Positions 8,060-17,110 of a stretch of DNA of 64,000 bases are shown here, piece by piece. Each line of letters begins with the position of its first letter. The first letter of the stretch is position 1. Location: assembly GCF_019805165.1 (NCBI RefSeq), contig NZ_RWIJ01000020.1, forward strand, positions 113,916 to 177,915. Reading direction: 5' to 3'. This stretch comes from Azospirillum sp. 412522 (GTDB taxonomy: Bacteria; Pseudomonadota; Alphaproteobacteria; Azospirillales; Azospirillaceae). The notes below the pieces were generated by a model. It made no database searches and had not been told where the DNA came from. It worked only from the letters and a program-made list of their open reading frames with translations. The position numbers and the translations under genes were made by a program.

Positions 8060-9583
8060 ATGACCCAGAAGCCTCTCTACATCCTGGTCCATCCCGAGGA
8101 CAACGTCGCCATCGTGGTGAATTCCGGCGGGCTGCCGCCGGGGACGGAGTTCGAGTGCGGGCTGGTCCTGACCGATTTCGTGCCGCAGGGCCACAAGGTG
8201 GCGCTGGCCGATCTGGACGAAGGGGCGTCGATCGTCCGCTACGGGCAGGTGATCGGCACCGCCGCCCGGCCGGTCCGCCGCGGCGCCTGGATCGAGGAGT
8301 CTCTGGTCCGCCTTCCGGAGGCGCCGGATCTGGACACGCTGCCGCTGGCGACCGCCGTGCCGCCCGACGCCCCGGCGCTGGAGGGCTACACGTTCGAGGG
8401 CTACCGCAATCCCGACGGGACGGTCGGCACCAAGAATGTGCTGGGCATCAGCATCAGCGTGCAGTGCGTCGCCGGGGTGATGGATTTCGCCATCGAGCGC
8501 ATCAAGAAGGAGTTGCTGCCGAAATACCCCAACGTCGATGACGTTGTCGCCCTCAACCACACCTACGGCTGCGGCGTGGCGATCAACGCGCCGGGCGCCG
8601 TGGTGCCGATCCGCACGCTGCAGAACCTCGCCCGCAACCCCAACCTGGGCGGGGCGGTGATGGTGGTCGGGCTGGGCTGCGAGAAGCTCCAGCCGGAACG
8701 GCTGCTGCCGGCCGGGGTGGAGCCGAGCATCGTCACCTTGCAGGATGAGCGCCACCAGGGCTTCGGCGACATGGTTGCCTCCATTATGGAGATGGCGGAC
8801 CGCCGGCTGGCGCAGCTGAACGAGCGGCGGCGCGAGACCTGCCCGGCGTCGGAGCTCGTCGTCGGGCTGCAATGCGGCGGCAGCGACGCCTTTTCCGGCG
8901 TGACCGCCAACCCGGCGCTGGGCTATGCCGCCGACCTGCTGGTGCGGGCCGGGGCGACGGTCATGTTCTCCGAAGTGACGGAGGTGCGCGACGCCATCCA
9001 TCTGCTGACCCCGCGCGCCATCGACGAGGAGACCGGCCGGGCGCTGATCCGCGAGATGCGCTGGTACGACGACTATCTCCAGACCGGTTCGGCCGACCGC
9101 AGCGCCAACCCGACCCCCGGCAACAAGAAGGGCGGCCTCGCCAATGTGGTGGAGAAGGCGCTGGGATCCATCGCCAAGTCGGGCACCAGCCCGATCGCCG
9201 GCGTGCTGGCGCCGGGCGAGCGGGCGACGCGCAAGGGGCTGCTCTATGCCGCCACCCCGGCGAGCGACTTCATCTGCGGCACGCTGCAGCTGGCGTCGGG
9301 CTGCAACATCGAGGTCTTCACCACCGGCCGCGGCACGCCCTACGGCCTCGCCATGGCGCCGGTCATCAAGGTGGCGACGCGGACCGAGCTGGCCTCGCGC
9401 TGGCACGACCTGATCGACGTCGACGCCGGCCGCATCGCCACCGGCGAAGCCAGCATCGAGGATGTGGGCTGGGAACTGTTCCGCCTGATCCTGGAGGTGG
9501 CGAGCGGCCGCAAGCAGACCTGGGCCGACCATTGGGGCCTGCGCAACGCGCTGACCCTGTTCAACCCGGCGCCGGTGACCTGA
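8060..9583 (+). CDS. garD: Galactarate dehydratase
   Basis: A 507-residue protein of the altronate/galactarate hydro-lyase (UxaA/GarD) family. The N-terminal part (about residues 1-75, starting LYILVHPEDNVAIVV) is the SAF-type domain. The rest carries family signatures such as GTVGTKNVLGI, NHTYGCGV, VGLGCEKLQPERL, LQCGGSDAFSG and FTTGRGTPYGLA. It would dehydrate D-galactarate (meso) to 5-keto-4-deoxy-D-glucarate, converging with GudD on KdgD. E. coli GarD is slightly longer (523). The ATG at 8060 begins the SAF domain directly; an upstream in-frame extension would translate the palindromic repeat and is unlikely. It ends the hexarate cluster and is convergent with nicB, 61 bp away. Confidence 0.93.
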   Translation: MTQKPLYILVHPEDNVAIVVNSGGLPPGTEFECGLVLTDFVPQGHKVALADLDEGASIVRYGQVIGTAARPVRRGAWIEESLVRLPEAPDLDTLPLATAVPPDAPALEGYTFEGYRNPDGTVGTKNVLGISISVQCVAGVMDFAIERIKKELLPKYPNVDDVVALNHTYGCGVAINAPGAVVPIRTLQNLARNPNLGGAVMVVGLGCEKLQPERLLPAGVEPSIVTLQDERHQGFGDMVASIMEMADRRLAQLNERRRETCPASELVVGLQCGGSDAFSGVTANPALGYAADLLVRAGATVMFSEVTEVRDAIHLLTPRAIDEETGRALIREMRWYDDYLQTGSADRSANPTPGNKKGGLANVVEKALGSIAKSGTSPIAGVLAPGERATRKGLLYAATPASDFICGTLQLASGCNIEVFTTGRGTPYGLAMAPVIKVATRTELASRWHDLIDVDAGRIATGEASIEDVGWELFRLILEVASGRKQTWADHWGLRNALTLFNPAPVT

Positions 9584-9644
9584 GCCGACCGGACCGGCGG
9601 CCGGATCGGGGCCGTGCCGCCGTCGCCTCAATGCGTCCCCGGCC

Positions 9645-12600
9645 TCAATGGGTCCCCGGATTGGCCCGCGCCTTCGCCACTACGTTCGCGATGTCGGTCC
9701 AGGCGGTTTTGTCCGGCGCGAAGCGGCCGCGCAGATAGGCCATCAGGTCGGCGACCTGACGGTCGGACAGGCTGTCGCGGAAGGCCGGCATGTAGCCGAG
9801 GTCGCGGGTCGCCGGCTTCTGAATGCCGTGCAGGATGACGCGGGCGAGGTTGTCGGGGCTGTCGCTGTGGACGTTGCTGTTCGCCGCCATCGACGGGCTG
9901 ACGCCGAACAGCGTCGGCCCTTCGCCGTCGCTGTGGCAGGCCTTGCAGGCGCCGTTGAAGATGCGCTCGCCATTGGCGGAACTGACCGGGGCCGGGCTGG
10001 CGGCCGGTGCCTCCCTGGCATCGCCGCCCACATCGCCGCCCAGAGAGGCGAGATAGACCGCCATCGCCCGCACGTCCGTCTCCGGCACGGTGGACAGCTC
10101 ATGCACCACCGCGGCCATCGGGCCGGCGGCGACGCCGTGGCGCTGGGAGAAGCCGGTGCGCAGGTAGGTGAACAGGTCGTCCGCCGTCCAGGGCTTCGGC
10201 GCCTTGGACAGGCCGGTCAGGGCCGGCGCCTCCCAGCCGTCGACGGTGCCGCCGGCCAGGAAGGCTTCCCCCAGCTTTTCCGCCCCCAGCGCGTTGCGCG
10301 GGCTGTGGCAGGCGGCGCAGTGCCCCAGGCCGTTGACCAGATAATTGCCGCGGTTCCACTCGGCGCTCCGCTGCGGATCCGGCCTGTAGGTCTCGCGGTT
10401 GAGGAACAGCGTGTTCCACCCCGCCATCATCGGGCGCAGGTTGAAGGGGAAGCGCATGGTATTGGGCGGCGCCTCGCCGCGCACCGCCGGCTGCGTCATC
10501 AGGTGGGCGTAGAGCGCCTGCATGTCGTCGTCGGTCATGTTGCGGAAGGCGGTGTAGGGGAAGGCCGGGTAGAGATGCCGGCCGTCGCGGCCGATCCCCT
10601 CGCGCATCGCCCGGTCGAAGGCGGCGAAGGACCAGCGCCCGATCCCGCTCTCCGCATCCGGCGTGATGTTGGTGCTGTGGACGGTGCCGAACGGCGTCTC
10701 GAAGGGGCGCCCGCCGGCATTGGTGGCGCCGTTCTCCGCCGTGTGGCAGACCGCGCAGTCGCCGAGTGCCGCAAGCTGCCGCCCGCGTTCGAGCGTGGCG
10801 GACGACCACAGCCCGGCTGAGGGCGGCGGGACCGGGGCGATCTCGGCGCGGAAGGGCAGGGCGCTGCTGGCCATGCCGACCATCACGCCGCACAAGCCGG
10901 TCAGCGAGGCGCCGAGCCATGCCTTCCAGCCGCGCCTGCGCGGCTTGGCGGCTTCGGGCGGGGCGGGCGGAACCGGTTCGGACGGGCCGTTCAGCGCCTC
11001 GCGCACCCGCTCCGCGGTGATCGGCAGCTCGCGGAAGCGGATGCCGGTGGCGTCGAAGATGGCGTTGGCGATGGCCGCCGCGCTGGGAACGGAGGCGGAT
11101 TCGCCCGATCCCAGCGGCGGTTCGGTCTCGCGCGGCATCATCAGCACGTCGATGTCAGGCACCTCGGGGAAGGTCATGATCGGGTAGCCGCCCCATTCCC
11201 TGGCGGCGACCACCGAATCCTCGAACTCCACCTGTTCCTTCAGCACCCGGCTGGCCGACTGGATGACGTTGCCGTGGATCTGGTGGCGCACGCCGTCGGG
11301 GTTGATCATCTGGCCGGCGTCATGGCCGACGACCACGCGGGTCACCGCGATCTCGCCGGTCCTGCGGTCCACCGCCACGTCGGCGACCCAGGCCGCCCAG
11401 GCGGCGCCGAAGCCGGGGAACTTGCTGTGGATGTAGCGGGCATAGGCGAAGCCGCGGCCGCGCAGCACGTCGCCCTCCGGCGGGGTCTGCTGCGGAGCGG
11501 TGCGCGGCTGCCAGCCGGCGCGGCCGGCGACGGCGCGGATCAGGTCGGCGGCGCGTTCGTCGTCGCGCAGGTGGCGCAGGCGGAATTCCACCGGATCGGC
11601 CCCGGCGGCGAAGGCCAGCTCGTCGATGTAGCTGTCATGGGCGAAGCTGTTGGGCATCGCCGACACGCCGCGCATCCAGGAGGCGCGAACGATGGGGGCC
11701 ATGTCGTTGATGACCACCCGCATGTTCTCGTAGTCGTAGGGCGGGATGGAGGTGCGGTCACCCATCTCGAACACCGCGGCCACCGGATCGACCCGCCCGG
11801 TCAGCAGCAGCGCCAGCGTCGGCGCGCCGTTCGAGGGATAGCTGGTGGCGAAGTCGTAGGCGACGATGCCGCCGTCGGCACTGATGCCGCCATCGACCTC
11901 CATCAGCTGGGCGGTGCCCTTCGGCTCCCACAGATGTTCCTGCTCGCGGCTCAGCTGGACGCGCACCGGCCGGCCGACCGCCTGCGACAGCAGCAGCGCA
12001 TCCGCCGCCACGTCGTCGGCGCAGTTGCGGCCGTAGCAGCCGGCGGCCTCCATGCGCACCACGTCGATCCGCTCCTCCGGCCAGTCCAGCAGCCAGGCGA
12101 GGTCGGCGCGCAGCAGATGCGGGTTCTGGGTGCCGGACCAGACGGTCGCGCGGTCCGCCTTGCAGTCGGCGACGGCGCAGGACGGCCCGATGGAGCCGTG
12201 CATCTGGTAGGGCCAGACATAGGTGCGCGTCATCCGCTGGTCGGCGGCGGCGAGGGCCGCATCGACGTCGCCCTTGTCCAGCACCTTGCGCGGCGTGCTG
12301 GGGTTGTCGCGCAGGGCCTGGGCGAGGTTCGACAGGTCGGGCAGCTTGCGGGTCCAGGGCTTCCAGGCGATCTTCAGGGCGCGCGCCGCCTTGATCGCCT
12401 GTTCTTCCCGCTCCGCCACCACGCCGACGAAGTCGCGCAGCACCACCACCTTGATGACGCCGGGGATGTCGGCGATGGAGCTTTCGTCGACGCTCTCCAG
12501 GCTGTTGCCGACGAACTCGCCGCTGTCGATGCCGGCATAGGGCGGGCGGACCACCCGGCCATGCAGCATTCCCGGCAGCCTCAGGTCATGCACATAGGAG

Positions 12601-13271
12601 AACTCGCCGGTCGCCTTGGCCGGGATGTCGATGCGCGGCGCCCCCTTGCCGACCAGCCTGTACTGCTCGCGGGCCTTCAGCGGGGCGTCGCCGCTGATGC
12701 GCAACTCCACCCGCTCGCCCCGCACCAGCTCGCCGTAGGAGACGCGGCGGTTGCCGTCTCCTGCGATCACCACGCCCTCTTCGACGCGCAACTCGCCCGC
12801 CGGCACGCCGAACAGGGCGGCGGCGCGCTCCAGCAGGTAGCGCCGCGCCTCCGCCGCCGCATTGCGCAGGGGAACGGCGGAAATCTGGATGGTGGCGCTG
12901 GCGATGGTGGCGCCCTGGTTGGGCGTGCGGCCGGTGTCGCCCAGCACCATGCGGAGCTGGTCCATGCGCAGGTCCAGCTCCTCGGCGACGATCTGGGTCA
13001 GCGCCGTCTGGATGCCGGTGCCGAGATCGACGTGGCCGTTGAAGGCGAAGACCTGCCCGTCGTCGCGCACCGCCAGGAACAGCGCCGTTTCCGGCGGCTT
13101 GGGCGTCGCGGTGGCCCCTTTGGCGACCGGGCCGGAGGGCGGCTGGATCTCGTCAACGATCAGCAGGACGCCGGACGCCGCCATCAGCTCCGCACGGGTC
13201 GGCGTCTGCCGGGACTGCGGGGCGGGCGTCTGGCCGGGCGTCGGCCCCGGCGTCGGGTTGATCATCATCAT
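9645..13271 (-). CDS. nicB: Nicotinate dehydrogenase large subunit: molybdopterin domain fused to three c-type haem domains
   Basis: About 1208 residues, matching the NicB type (about 1190). Residues 30-780 are a molybdenum hydroxylase large subunit (HVDLGTGIQTALTQI, later GSGESASVPSAAAIANAI with the active-site Glu). A hydrophobic segment near 810-830 (GLCGVMVGMASSAL) precedes three haem motifs: CAVCH, CAACH and CKACH. With NicA it hydroxylates nicotinate to 6-hydroxynicotinate, passing electrons through 2Fe-2S clusters and haems to the respiratory chain. GGAG at 13275-13278 precedes three consecutive ATGs (13271, 13268, 13265). The start overlaps nicA by about 119 bp, which is unusual. A downstream ATG at 13184 is also possible. 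It is the last gene of the minus-strand nicX-R-A-B arm. Confidence 0.88.
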   Translation of the reverse strand: MMMINPTPGPTPGQTPAPQSRQTPTRAELMAASGVLLIVDEIQPPSGPVAKGATATPKPPETALFLAVRDDGQVFAFNGHVDLGTGIQTALTQIVAEELDLRMDQLRMVLGDTGRTPNQGATIASATIQISAVPLRNAAAEARRYLLERAAALFGVPAGELRVEEGVVIAGDGNRRVSYGELVRGERVELRISGDAPLKAREQYRLVGKGAPRIDIPAKATGEFSYVHDLRLPGMLHGRVVRPPYAGIDSGEFVGNSLESVDESSIADIPGVIKVVVLRDFVGVVAEREEQAIKAARALKIAWKPWTRKLPDLSNLAQALRDNPSTPRKVLDKGDVDAALAAADQRMTRTYVWPYQMHGSIGPSCAVADCKADRATVWSGTQNPHLLRADLAWLLDWPEERIDVVRMEAAGCYGRNCADDVAADALLLSQAVGRPVRVQLSREQEHLWEPKGTAQLMEVDGGISADGGIVAYDFATSYPSNGAPTLALLLTGRVDPVAAVFEMGDRTSIPPYDYENMRVVINDMAPIVRASWMRGVSAMPNSFAHDSYIDELAFAAGADPVEFRLRHLRDDERAADLIRAVAGRAGWQPRTAPQQTPPEGDVLRGRGFAYARYIHSKFPGFGAAWAAWVADVAVDRRTGEIAVTRVVVGHDAGQMINPDGVRHQIHGNVIQSASRVLKEQVEFEDSVVAAREWGGYPIMTFPEVPDIDVLMMPRETEPPLGSGESASVPSAAAIANAIFDATGIRFRELPITAERVREALNGPSEPVPPAPPEAAKPRRRGWKAWLGASLTGLCGVMVGMASSALPFRAEIAPVPPPSAGLWSSATLERGRQLAALGDCAVCHTAENGATNAGGRPFETPFGTVHSTNITPDAESGIGRWSFAAFDRAMREGIGRDGRHLYPAFPYTAFRNMTDDDMQALYAHLMTQPAVRGEAPPNTMRFPFNLRPMMAGWNTLFLNRETYRPDPQRSAEWNRGNYLVNGLGHCAACHSPRNALGAEKLGEAFLAGGTVDGWEAPALTGLSKAPKPWTADDLFTYLRTGFSQRHGVAAGPMAAVVHELSTVPETDVRAMAVYLASLGGDVGGDAREAPAASPAPVSSANGERIFNGACKACHSDGEGPTLFGVSPSMAANSNVHSDSPDNLARVILHGIQKPATRDLGYMPAFRDSLSDRQVADLMAYLRGRFAPDKTAWTDIANVVAKARANPGTH

Positions 13272-13749
13272 GTGCTCCGGGGGAGGAGAGAAGCCGCGCA
13301 GCCCGCATGACGGCGCGCAGGATTTCGACATGGGTGCCGCAGCGGCACAGGTTGCCGGACAGGGCGCGGCGCACTTGGTCGATGGTGGGCGCGGGGTTGC
13401 GGTCGAGCAGCGCCTTGGCGGTCATGATCATGCCGTTCATGCAATAGCCGCACTGGGCCGCCTGCTCGTCGATGAAGGCCTGCTGGACCGGATGCGGGGC
13501 GCTGCTGCTGCCCAGCCCTTCCAGAGTCACCACCGCGCGCCCTTCCGCGCCGGCCAGCGGGACGACGCAGGACCGCGCGGCGACGCCGTCGAGGATGACC
13601 GTGCAGGCCCCGCATTCGCCGAGCCCGCAGCCGTATTTCGGCCCGTTCAGGGCGAGGTCGTTGCGCAGGATGTAGAGCAGCGGCGTGTCGGCCATCGCCG
13701 TCACCGAGACGGCGCGGCCGTTCACCCGCAGCGCGATGGTCTTTTCCAT
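13153..13749 (-). CDS. nicA: Nicotinate dehydrogenase small subunit, 2x[2Fe-2S]
   Basis: A 198-residue xanthine-oxidase-type iron-sulfur subunit. The plant-type cluster motif is C41-x4-C46-x2-C49 with Cys61 (CGLGECGACTV). The second, all-helical cluster is C100-x2-C103 (CGYCMNGM) and C135-x-C137 (NLCRCGTH). These two clusters wire the molybdenum site of NicB to its haems. Homologues are usually about 155-160 residues. Here the frame continues for some 40 proline/aspartate-rich residues after the folded domain, running over the beginning of nicB. That tail is either a genuine long overlap or a sign that the true end differs (for instance an undetected frameshift). It lies 82 bp after nicR on the same strand. 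Confidence 0.88.
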   Translation of the reverse strand: MEKTIALRVNGRAVSVTAMADTPLLYILRNDLALNGPKYGCGLGECGACTVILDGVAARSCVVPLAGAEGRAVVTLEGLGSSSAPHPVQQAFIDEQAAQCGYCMNGMIMTAKALLDRNPAPTIDQVRRALSGNLCRCGTHVEILRAVMRAARLLSSPGAHDDDQPDAGADARPDARPAVPADADPCGADGGVRRPADR

Positions 13750-13831
13750 AAGGCGTCCGTCCGGTGCGATGGGTCCCGCATCCCCGCGGCATCCGCAGAG
13801 TGGACCGGTCTAAGAGCCATCCGGCGGGAGG

Positions 13832-14326
13832 TTACTCCTCCCCGTCCTGCGCGATCATCTTCCGCAGGACATGGGTGACCGCCAGCCGCTCCGCCGGGTT
13901 GAGCTGCCCCATGGTCAGCTCGCTGATCCGCCTGGCGCAGGGCACCATGTCCTCCAGCATCTGCCGGCCCTCGCCGGTCAGGCAGTTGATGACCTTGCGC
14001 CGGTCCTGCGGGTCGGAGGTCTGGCTGATCAGCCCGCGGGCCTTCAGCCGGTCGACGATGCCGCGGATCGTCGCCTGGTCGATGGCGGTGGACTTCACCA
14101 GCTCGATCAGCGAGCTCGGCCCGTTGTCGCGGATGGCGCAGAGCGTGACGAACTGCACCGAGGTCAGCTGCGGGTCGCAGGCGTTGCGCTGGAAGATGGC
14201 GAGATGCCGCTGGTAGGCCCGCCGCAGCAGATGGCCGATCTGGTCGGAGAAGACGTACTCCGCGTCTCCGGGGCCAGTTTCGGTGCCGTCTTCGGGCAGC
14301 AGGTCTTGGGGCATCGGGAACAACAT
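13832..14326 (-). CDS. nicR: MarR-family repressor of the nicotinate genes
   Basis: About 164 residues with a winged helix of the MarR type. The recognition region is SSLIELVKSTAIDQATIRGIV near residues 75-95, and the wing is QTSDPQDRRKVINCLT near 105-120. It lies within the nic cluster between nicX and nicA, the same position as NicR in Pseudomonas putida, where it represses the 6-hydroxynicotinate-inducible genes. The start is uncertain: ATG 14326 (chosen) or ATG 14314, neither with a clear Shine-Dalgarno; the frame stays open to 14422. By analogy the inducer would be 6-hydroxynicotinate and the target the nicX/nicC divergent promoters. That is family knowledge, not visible here. Confidence 0.82.
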   Translation of the reverse strand: MLFPMPQDLLPEDGTETGPGDAEYVFSDQIGHLLRRAYQRHLAIFQRNACDPQLTSVQFVTLCAIRDNGPSSLIELVKSTAIDQATIRGIVDRLKARGLISQTSDPQDRRKVINCLTGEGRQMLEDMVPCARRISELTMGQLNPAERLAVTHVLRKMIAQDGEE

Positions 14327-14446
14327 GCGGTGGACCGGAGAGGGGGGCGAACGATAGCAGCGGCGGCGGGGGCAGGGAAGGGCGGCGACCCGCCCATGGC
14401 CTGGCCCTGGCAATGCTCCCAATCATGCCCTCGGTTATGCACCCCT

Positions 14447-15496
14447 TCATGCCTTCGACGCCTCCGGCGCCACCACGTCGCCGGCCAGCACCACCGGCTC
14501 GCCGTCCAGCAGGACGTCGCAGCCGCGGAGCGGGATGTCCATGTGGCAGGGGGTCTTGCGGCTGCCGCCGACCTCGGTGTTGGGGCCGGTGGAGAACAGG
14601 AAGTTGCCGTAGAAGGCGCGGGCGTCCATGCACATGCCGTCGTTCTTGTCGTGCAGCCCCATCGCCGTCCATTGCGCCCGCGGCTGCAGGCCCCAGCCGA
14701 TGTGGGAGATGCCGTAGACCTCCGGATCCTTGAAATAGGCCATGTAGTCGCGCAGGTACTCCGCCTCGAACCCGCCATGGATGCGGCGGATGAAGCCCTC
14801 CTCGATCTCCAGCGTCACCGTCTCCCGCACATAGGTCTTGAAGGGCAGCAGGATGTCGCCGACGTCGAGCACCAGCGTGCCTTCGGCGCTGCCCTCGTCC
14901 GGCCAGGAGAACAGGAAGCCGCTCGGCCAATGGTCCCAGCGGCCGGGCTCGTCGGCGAAGCCATATTCCGTCACCGTCGGGTACTGGCCCAGCGTCGCGC
15001 GGAAATCGCTGCCGGCCTTCGACGTCACGGCGATGGAGCGGGCGCGCTTCAGACGTTCCGCCGCCGCGTTGACGCGCAGCTTGTCCTCCTCGGTCGGCAG
15101 GATGCGGGCCAGCACCTCCGGCGGCTCCACCGCCAGCAGGATGCGGGTGCCGGTCTTCAGGATCTGCTCCTGCTCCGGCGAATGCAGCAGCATCATGGTG
15201 TCGACGATCAGGTCGGCCGCCTCCAGCGCGCGCTGGGCGGCCGGGTGGCCGGTCAACGGCGTGTCGCCGCAATAGGCGGTCATGTCCATGCCCATCGCGC
15301 GCGGGTGGTTGAAGGCCGGCAGTTCGACGCCGTACACGCTGGCGCCCAGCCGCTGGGCCGCGTCCATCGCGGCGCGCACGATGCGCGGGTTGGAATAGTC
15401 GCTCTTAAGCACAGCGACGCTCTGGGTCTTGTCCACCTTGGACAGGGTCAGGACCCGTTCGAACATCTGCGTCAGCTCGCGGTCGCTCACCGGCAT
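14447..15496 (-). CDS. nicX: 2,5-dihydroxypyridine 5,6-dioxygenase
   Basis: A 349-residue protein, the same length as P. putida NicX (350). It has the family's leucyl-aminopeptidase-M29-like fold, with metal-binding candidates in EIEEGFIRRIHGG (about residue 240), SHIGWG (about 275) and GGSRKTPCHMDIPLRG (about 315). It would open the ring of 2,5-dihydroxypyridine with O2 at an Fe(II) site to give N-formylmaleamate, the substrate of NicD. I chose ATG 15496 because GGGAGAG ends 5-6 bp upstream and the length fits; the frame is open further upstream. It is the first gene of the minus-strand arm and is divergent from nicC across a 465-bp control region. Confidence 0.92.
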   Translation of the reverse strand: MPVSDRELTQMFERVLTLSKVDKTQSVAVLKSDYSNPRIVRAAMDAAQRLGASVYGVELPAFNHPRAMGMDMTAYCGDTPLTGHPAAQRALEAADLIVDTMMLLHSPEQEQILKTGTRILLAVEPPEVLARILPTEEDKLRVNAAAERLKRARSIAVTSKAGSDFRATLGQYPTVTEYGFADEPGRWDHWPSGFLFSWPDEGSAEGTLVLDVGDILLPFKTYVRETVTLEIEEGFIRRIHGGFEAEYLRDYMAYFKDPEVYGISHIGWGLQPRAQWTAMGLHDKNDGMCMDARAFYGNFLFSTGPNTEVGGSRKTPCHMDIPLRGCDVLLDGEPVVLAGDVVAPEASKA

Positions 15497-15961
15497 GCCA
15501 TCTCTCCCAACCTTGGGGGCCGCGGTCGCAAGGGGCGCGATCCGGGCCGGGTTTCCAGACATCCACCCACCGGTCCGGCGGCGGGCGGGCACCATATTTA
15601 AAGCGTATAAGCTTAATTTGGAGCGGGACAATAGGGCCGTTCCCGCATCGCTGTCCGAGGCTGGAAGCGAGCAGAAAATGAGCATCTTCGATCAAAAACG
15701 AGGCGATGAATGGTCAAAACATAATCGTTTCAGGCGCGAAGCTGCCCGGACAGCTCCGCAAAGCCCGAGTGTTCTTGTATGACGAAATATGTTGCGGGGC
15801 AAGTTAAAACAGCGTACACACTCTATATCGAGTTCAGCACGATGGTGGCCGACCTGGGTCCGGGCGACATGTTCCCGGATACCCGTCCCGCACCCTCGCA
15901 TCCGGCCGCAGCCCCCTTGCCGGCGCGGCCCGGCACCCCACTCCAGCAAAGGGCCATATCC
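15497..15961. promoter_or_regulatory. nicX/nicC divergent control region
   Basis: No convincing gene lies in these 465 bp, and the AT content is clearly higher than in the genes. An imperfect dyad, AAGC-GTATAA-GCTT with A/T-rich flanks, lies at about 15600-15613 and could be a NicR (MarR-type) site near the nicX promoter. On the nicC side, TTGCGG (15792-15797), 17 bp, then TACACA, with TATATC a few bases on, is a weak sigma-70-like candidate; AGCGTA there repeats part of the dyad. All assignments are inference. Confidence 0.4.
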
Positions 15962-17110
15962 ATGGGAAAGACTCAGAGAATCGCCATCGTCGGAGCCGGC
16001 CTGGGCGGTGCCGCCGCCGCCAGCCTGTTGCAGCAGGCCGGATTCCAGGTGGACGTCTATGAGCAGGCGCCGGAATTCTCGCGGCTTGGCGCCGGCATCC
16101 ATGTCGGCCCCAACGTGATGAAGGTGTTCCGCCGGCTCGGCATCGAGAAGCCGCTGGAGGCGATGGGATCCAAGCCGGACTTCTGGTTCAGCCGGGACGG
16201 CTTCACCGGCGATTACCTGTCGCGCATCCCGCTCGGCGACTTCGCCAAGCGGGAATACGGCGCCGCCTACGTCACCGTCCACCGCGGCGACATGCATCTC
16301 TTGCAGATGGACACGCTGGCCCCCGGCTCCGTCCGCTTCGACAAGCGGCTGGAGACGATCACCGACAGCGGCGACGACGTCCACATGACCTTCGCCGACG
16401 GGACGGAGGCGCGCGCCGACATCGTCATCGGCGCCGACGGCATCAATTCCCGCATCCGCGAGGCCCTGCTGGGGGTCGAGGCGCCGAACTACAGCGGCTG
16501 GGTCGCCCACCGCGCCCTGATCCGCGGCGACCAGCTGGCGAAATACGACCTGAATTTCGAGGACTGCATCAAGTGGTGGACCGAGGACCGTCACATGATG
16601 GTCTATTTCACCACCGGGAAGCGCGACGAATATTACTACGTCACCGGCGTGCCGCACCCGGCCTGGGACTTCCAGGAAGCCTTCGTCGACAGCAGCCGCG
16701 AAGAGATGTTCGAGGCCTTCCAGGGCTATCACCCGACCGTCCAGGCGCTGATCGAGTGCACGGAGGAGGTCACCAAATGGCCGCTGCGCAACCGCAACCC
16801 GCTGCCGCTGTGGAGCCGCGGCCGGCTGGTCCTGCTCGGCGACGCCTGCCACCCGATGAAGCCGCACATGGCCCAGGGCGCCGGCATGGCGATCGAGGAC
16901 GCGGCGATGCTGACGCGCTGCCTGAGCGAGACCGGCCTGACCGACTACCGCAGCGCCTTCGCGCTGTACGAGGCCAACCGCAAGGACCGCGCGACCCGCG
17001 TGCAGGCGGTGTCCAACGCCAACACCTTCCTGCGCGACCAGGAGGATCCCGCCTGGGTCTTCGGTTACGACGTCTATGAGCAGCCGCTGCGCGAAGGCAT
17101 CGCGGCATGA
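15962..17110 (+). CDS. nicC: 6-hydroxynicotinate 3-monooxygenase
   Basis: A 382-residue single-component flavoprotein hydroxylase, the typical NicC length. The Rossmann FAD motif GAGLGGAAAASLLQQAG starts at about residue 12. DIVIGADGINSRIR near 155 is the second FAD/NADH motif, and RLVLLGDACHPMKPHMAQGA near 280 is the ribityl-binding GD motif. With NADH and O2 it converts 6-hydroxynicotinate to 2,5-dihydroxypyridine with loss of CO2. ATG 15962 has AAAGGG about 8 bp upstream. The reading frame is open further upstream, but that region is the nic control region. It leads the plus-strand nicC-D-E-F-T operon; its last four bases overlap nicD (ATGA). Confidence 0.93.
   Translation: MGKTQRIAIVGAGLGGAAAASLLQQAGFQVDVYEQAPEFSRLGAGIHVGPNVMKVFRRLGIEKPLEAMGSKPDFWFSRDGFTGDYLSRIPLGDFAKREYGAAYVTVHRGDMHLLQMDTLAPGSVRFDKRLETITDSGDDVHMTFADGTEARADIVIGADGINSRIREALLGVEAPNYSGWVAHRALIRGDQLAKYDLNFEDCIKWWTEDRHMMVYFTTGKRDEYYYVTGVPHPAWDFQEAFVDSSREEMFEAFQGYHPTVQALIECTEEVTKWPLRNRNPLPLWSRGRLVLLGDACHPMKPHMAQGAGMAIEDAAMLTRCLSETGLTDYRSAFALYEANRKDRATRVQAVSNANTFLRDQEDPAWVFGYDVYEQPLREGIAA

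Noticed and set aside
15600..15961. N-terminal extension of nicC and small open frames in the nicX/nicC gap
   Set aside because: NicC's FAD motif needs to be close to the N-terminus, ATG 15962 has a ribosome site, and the gap is A/T-rich control DNA.
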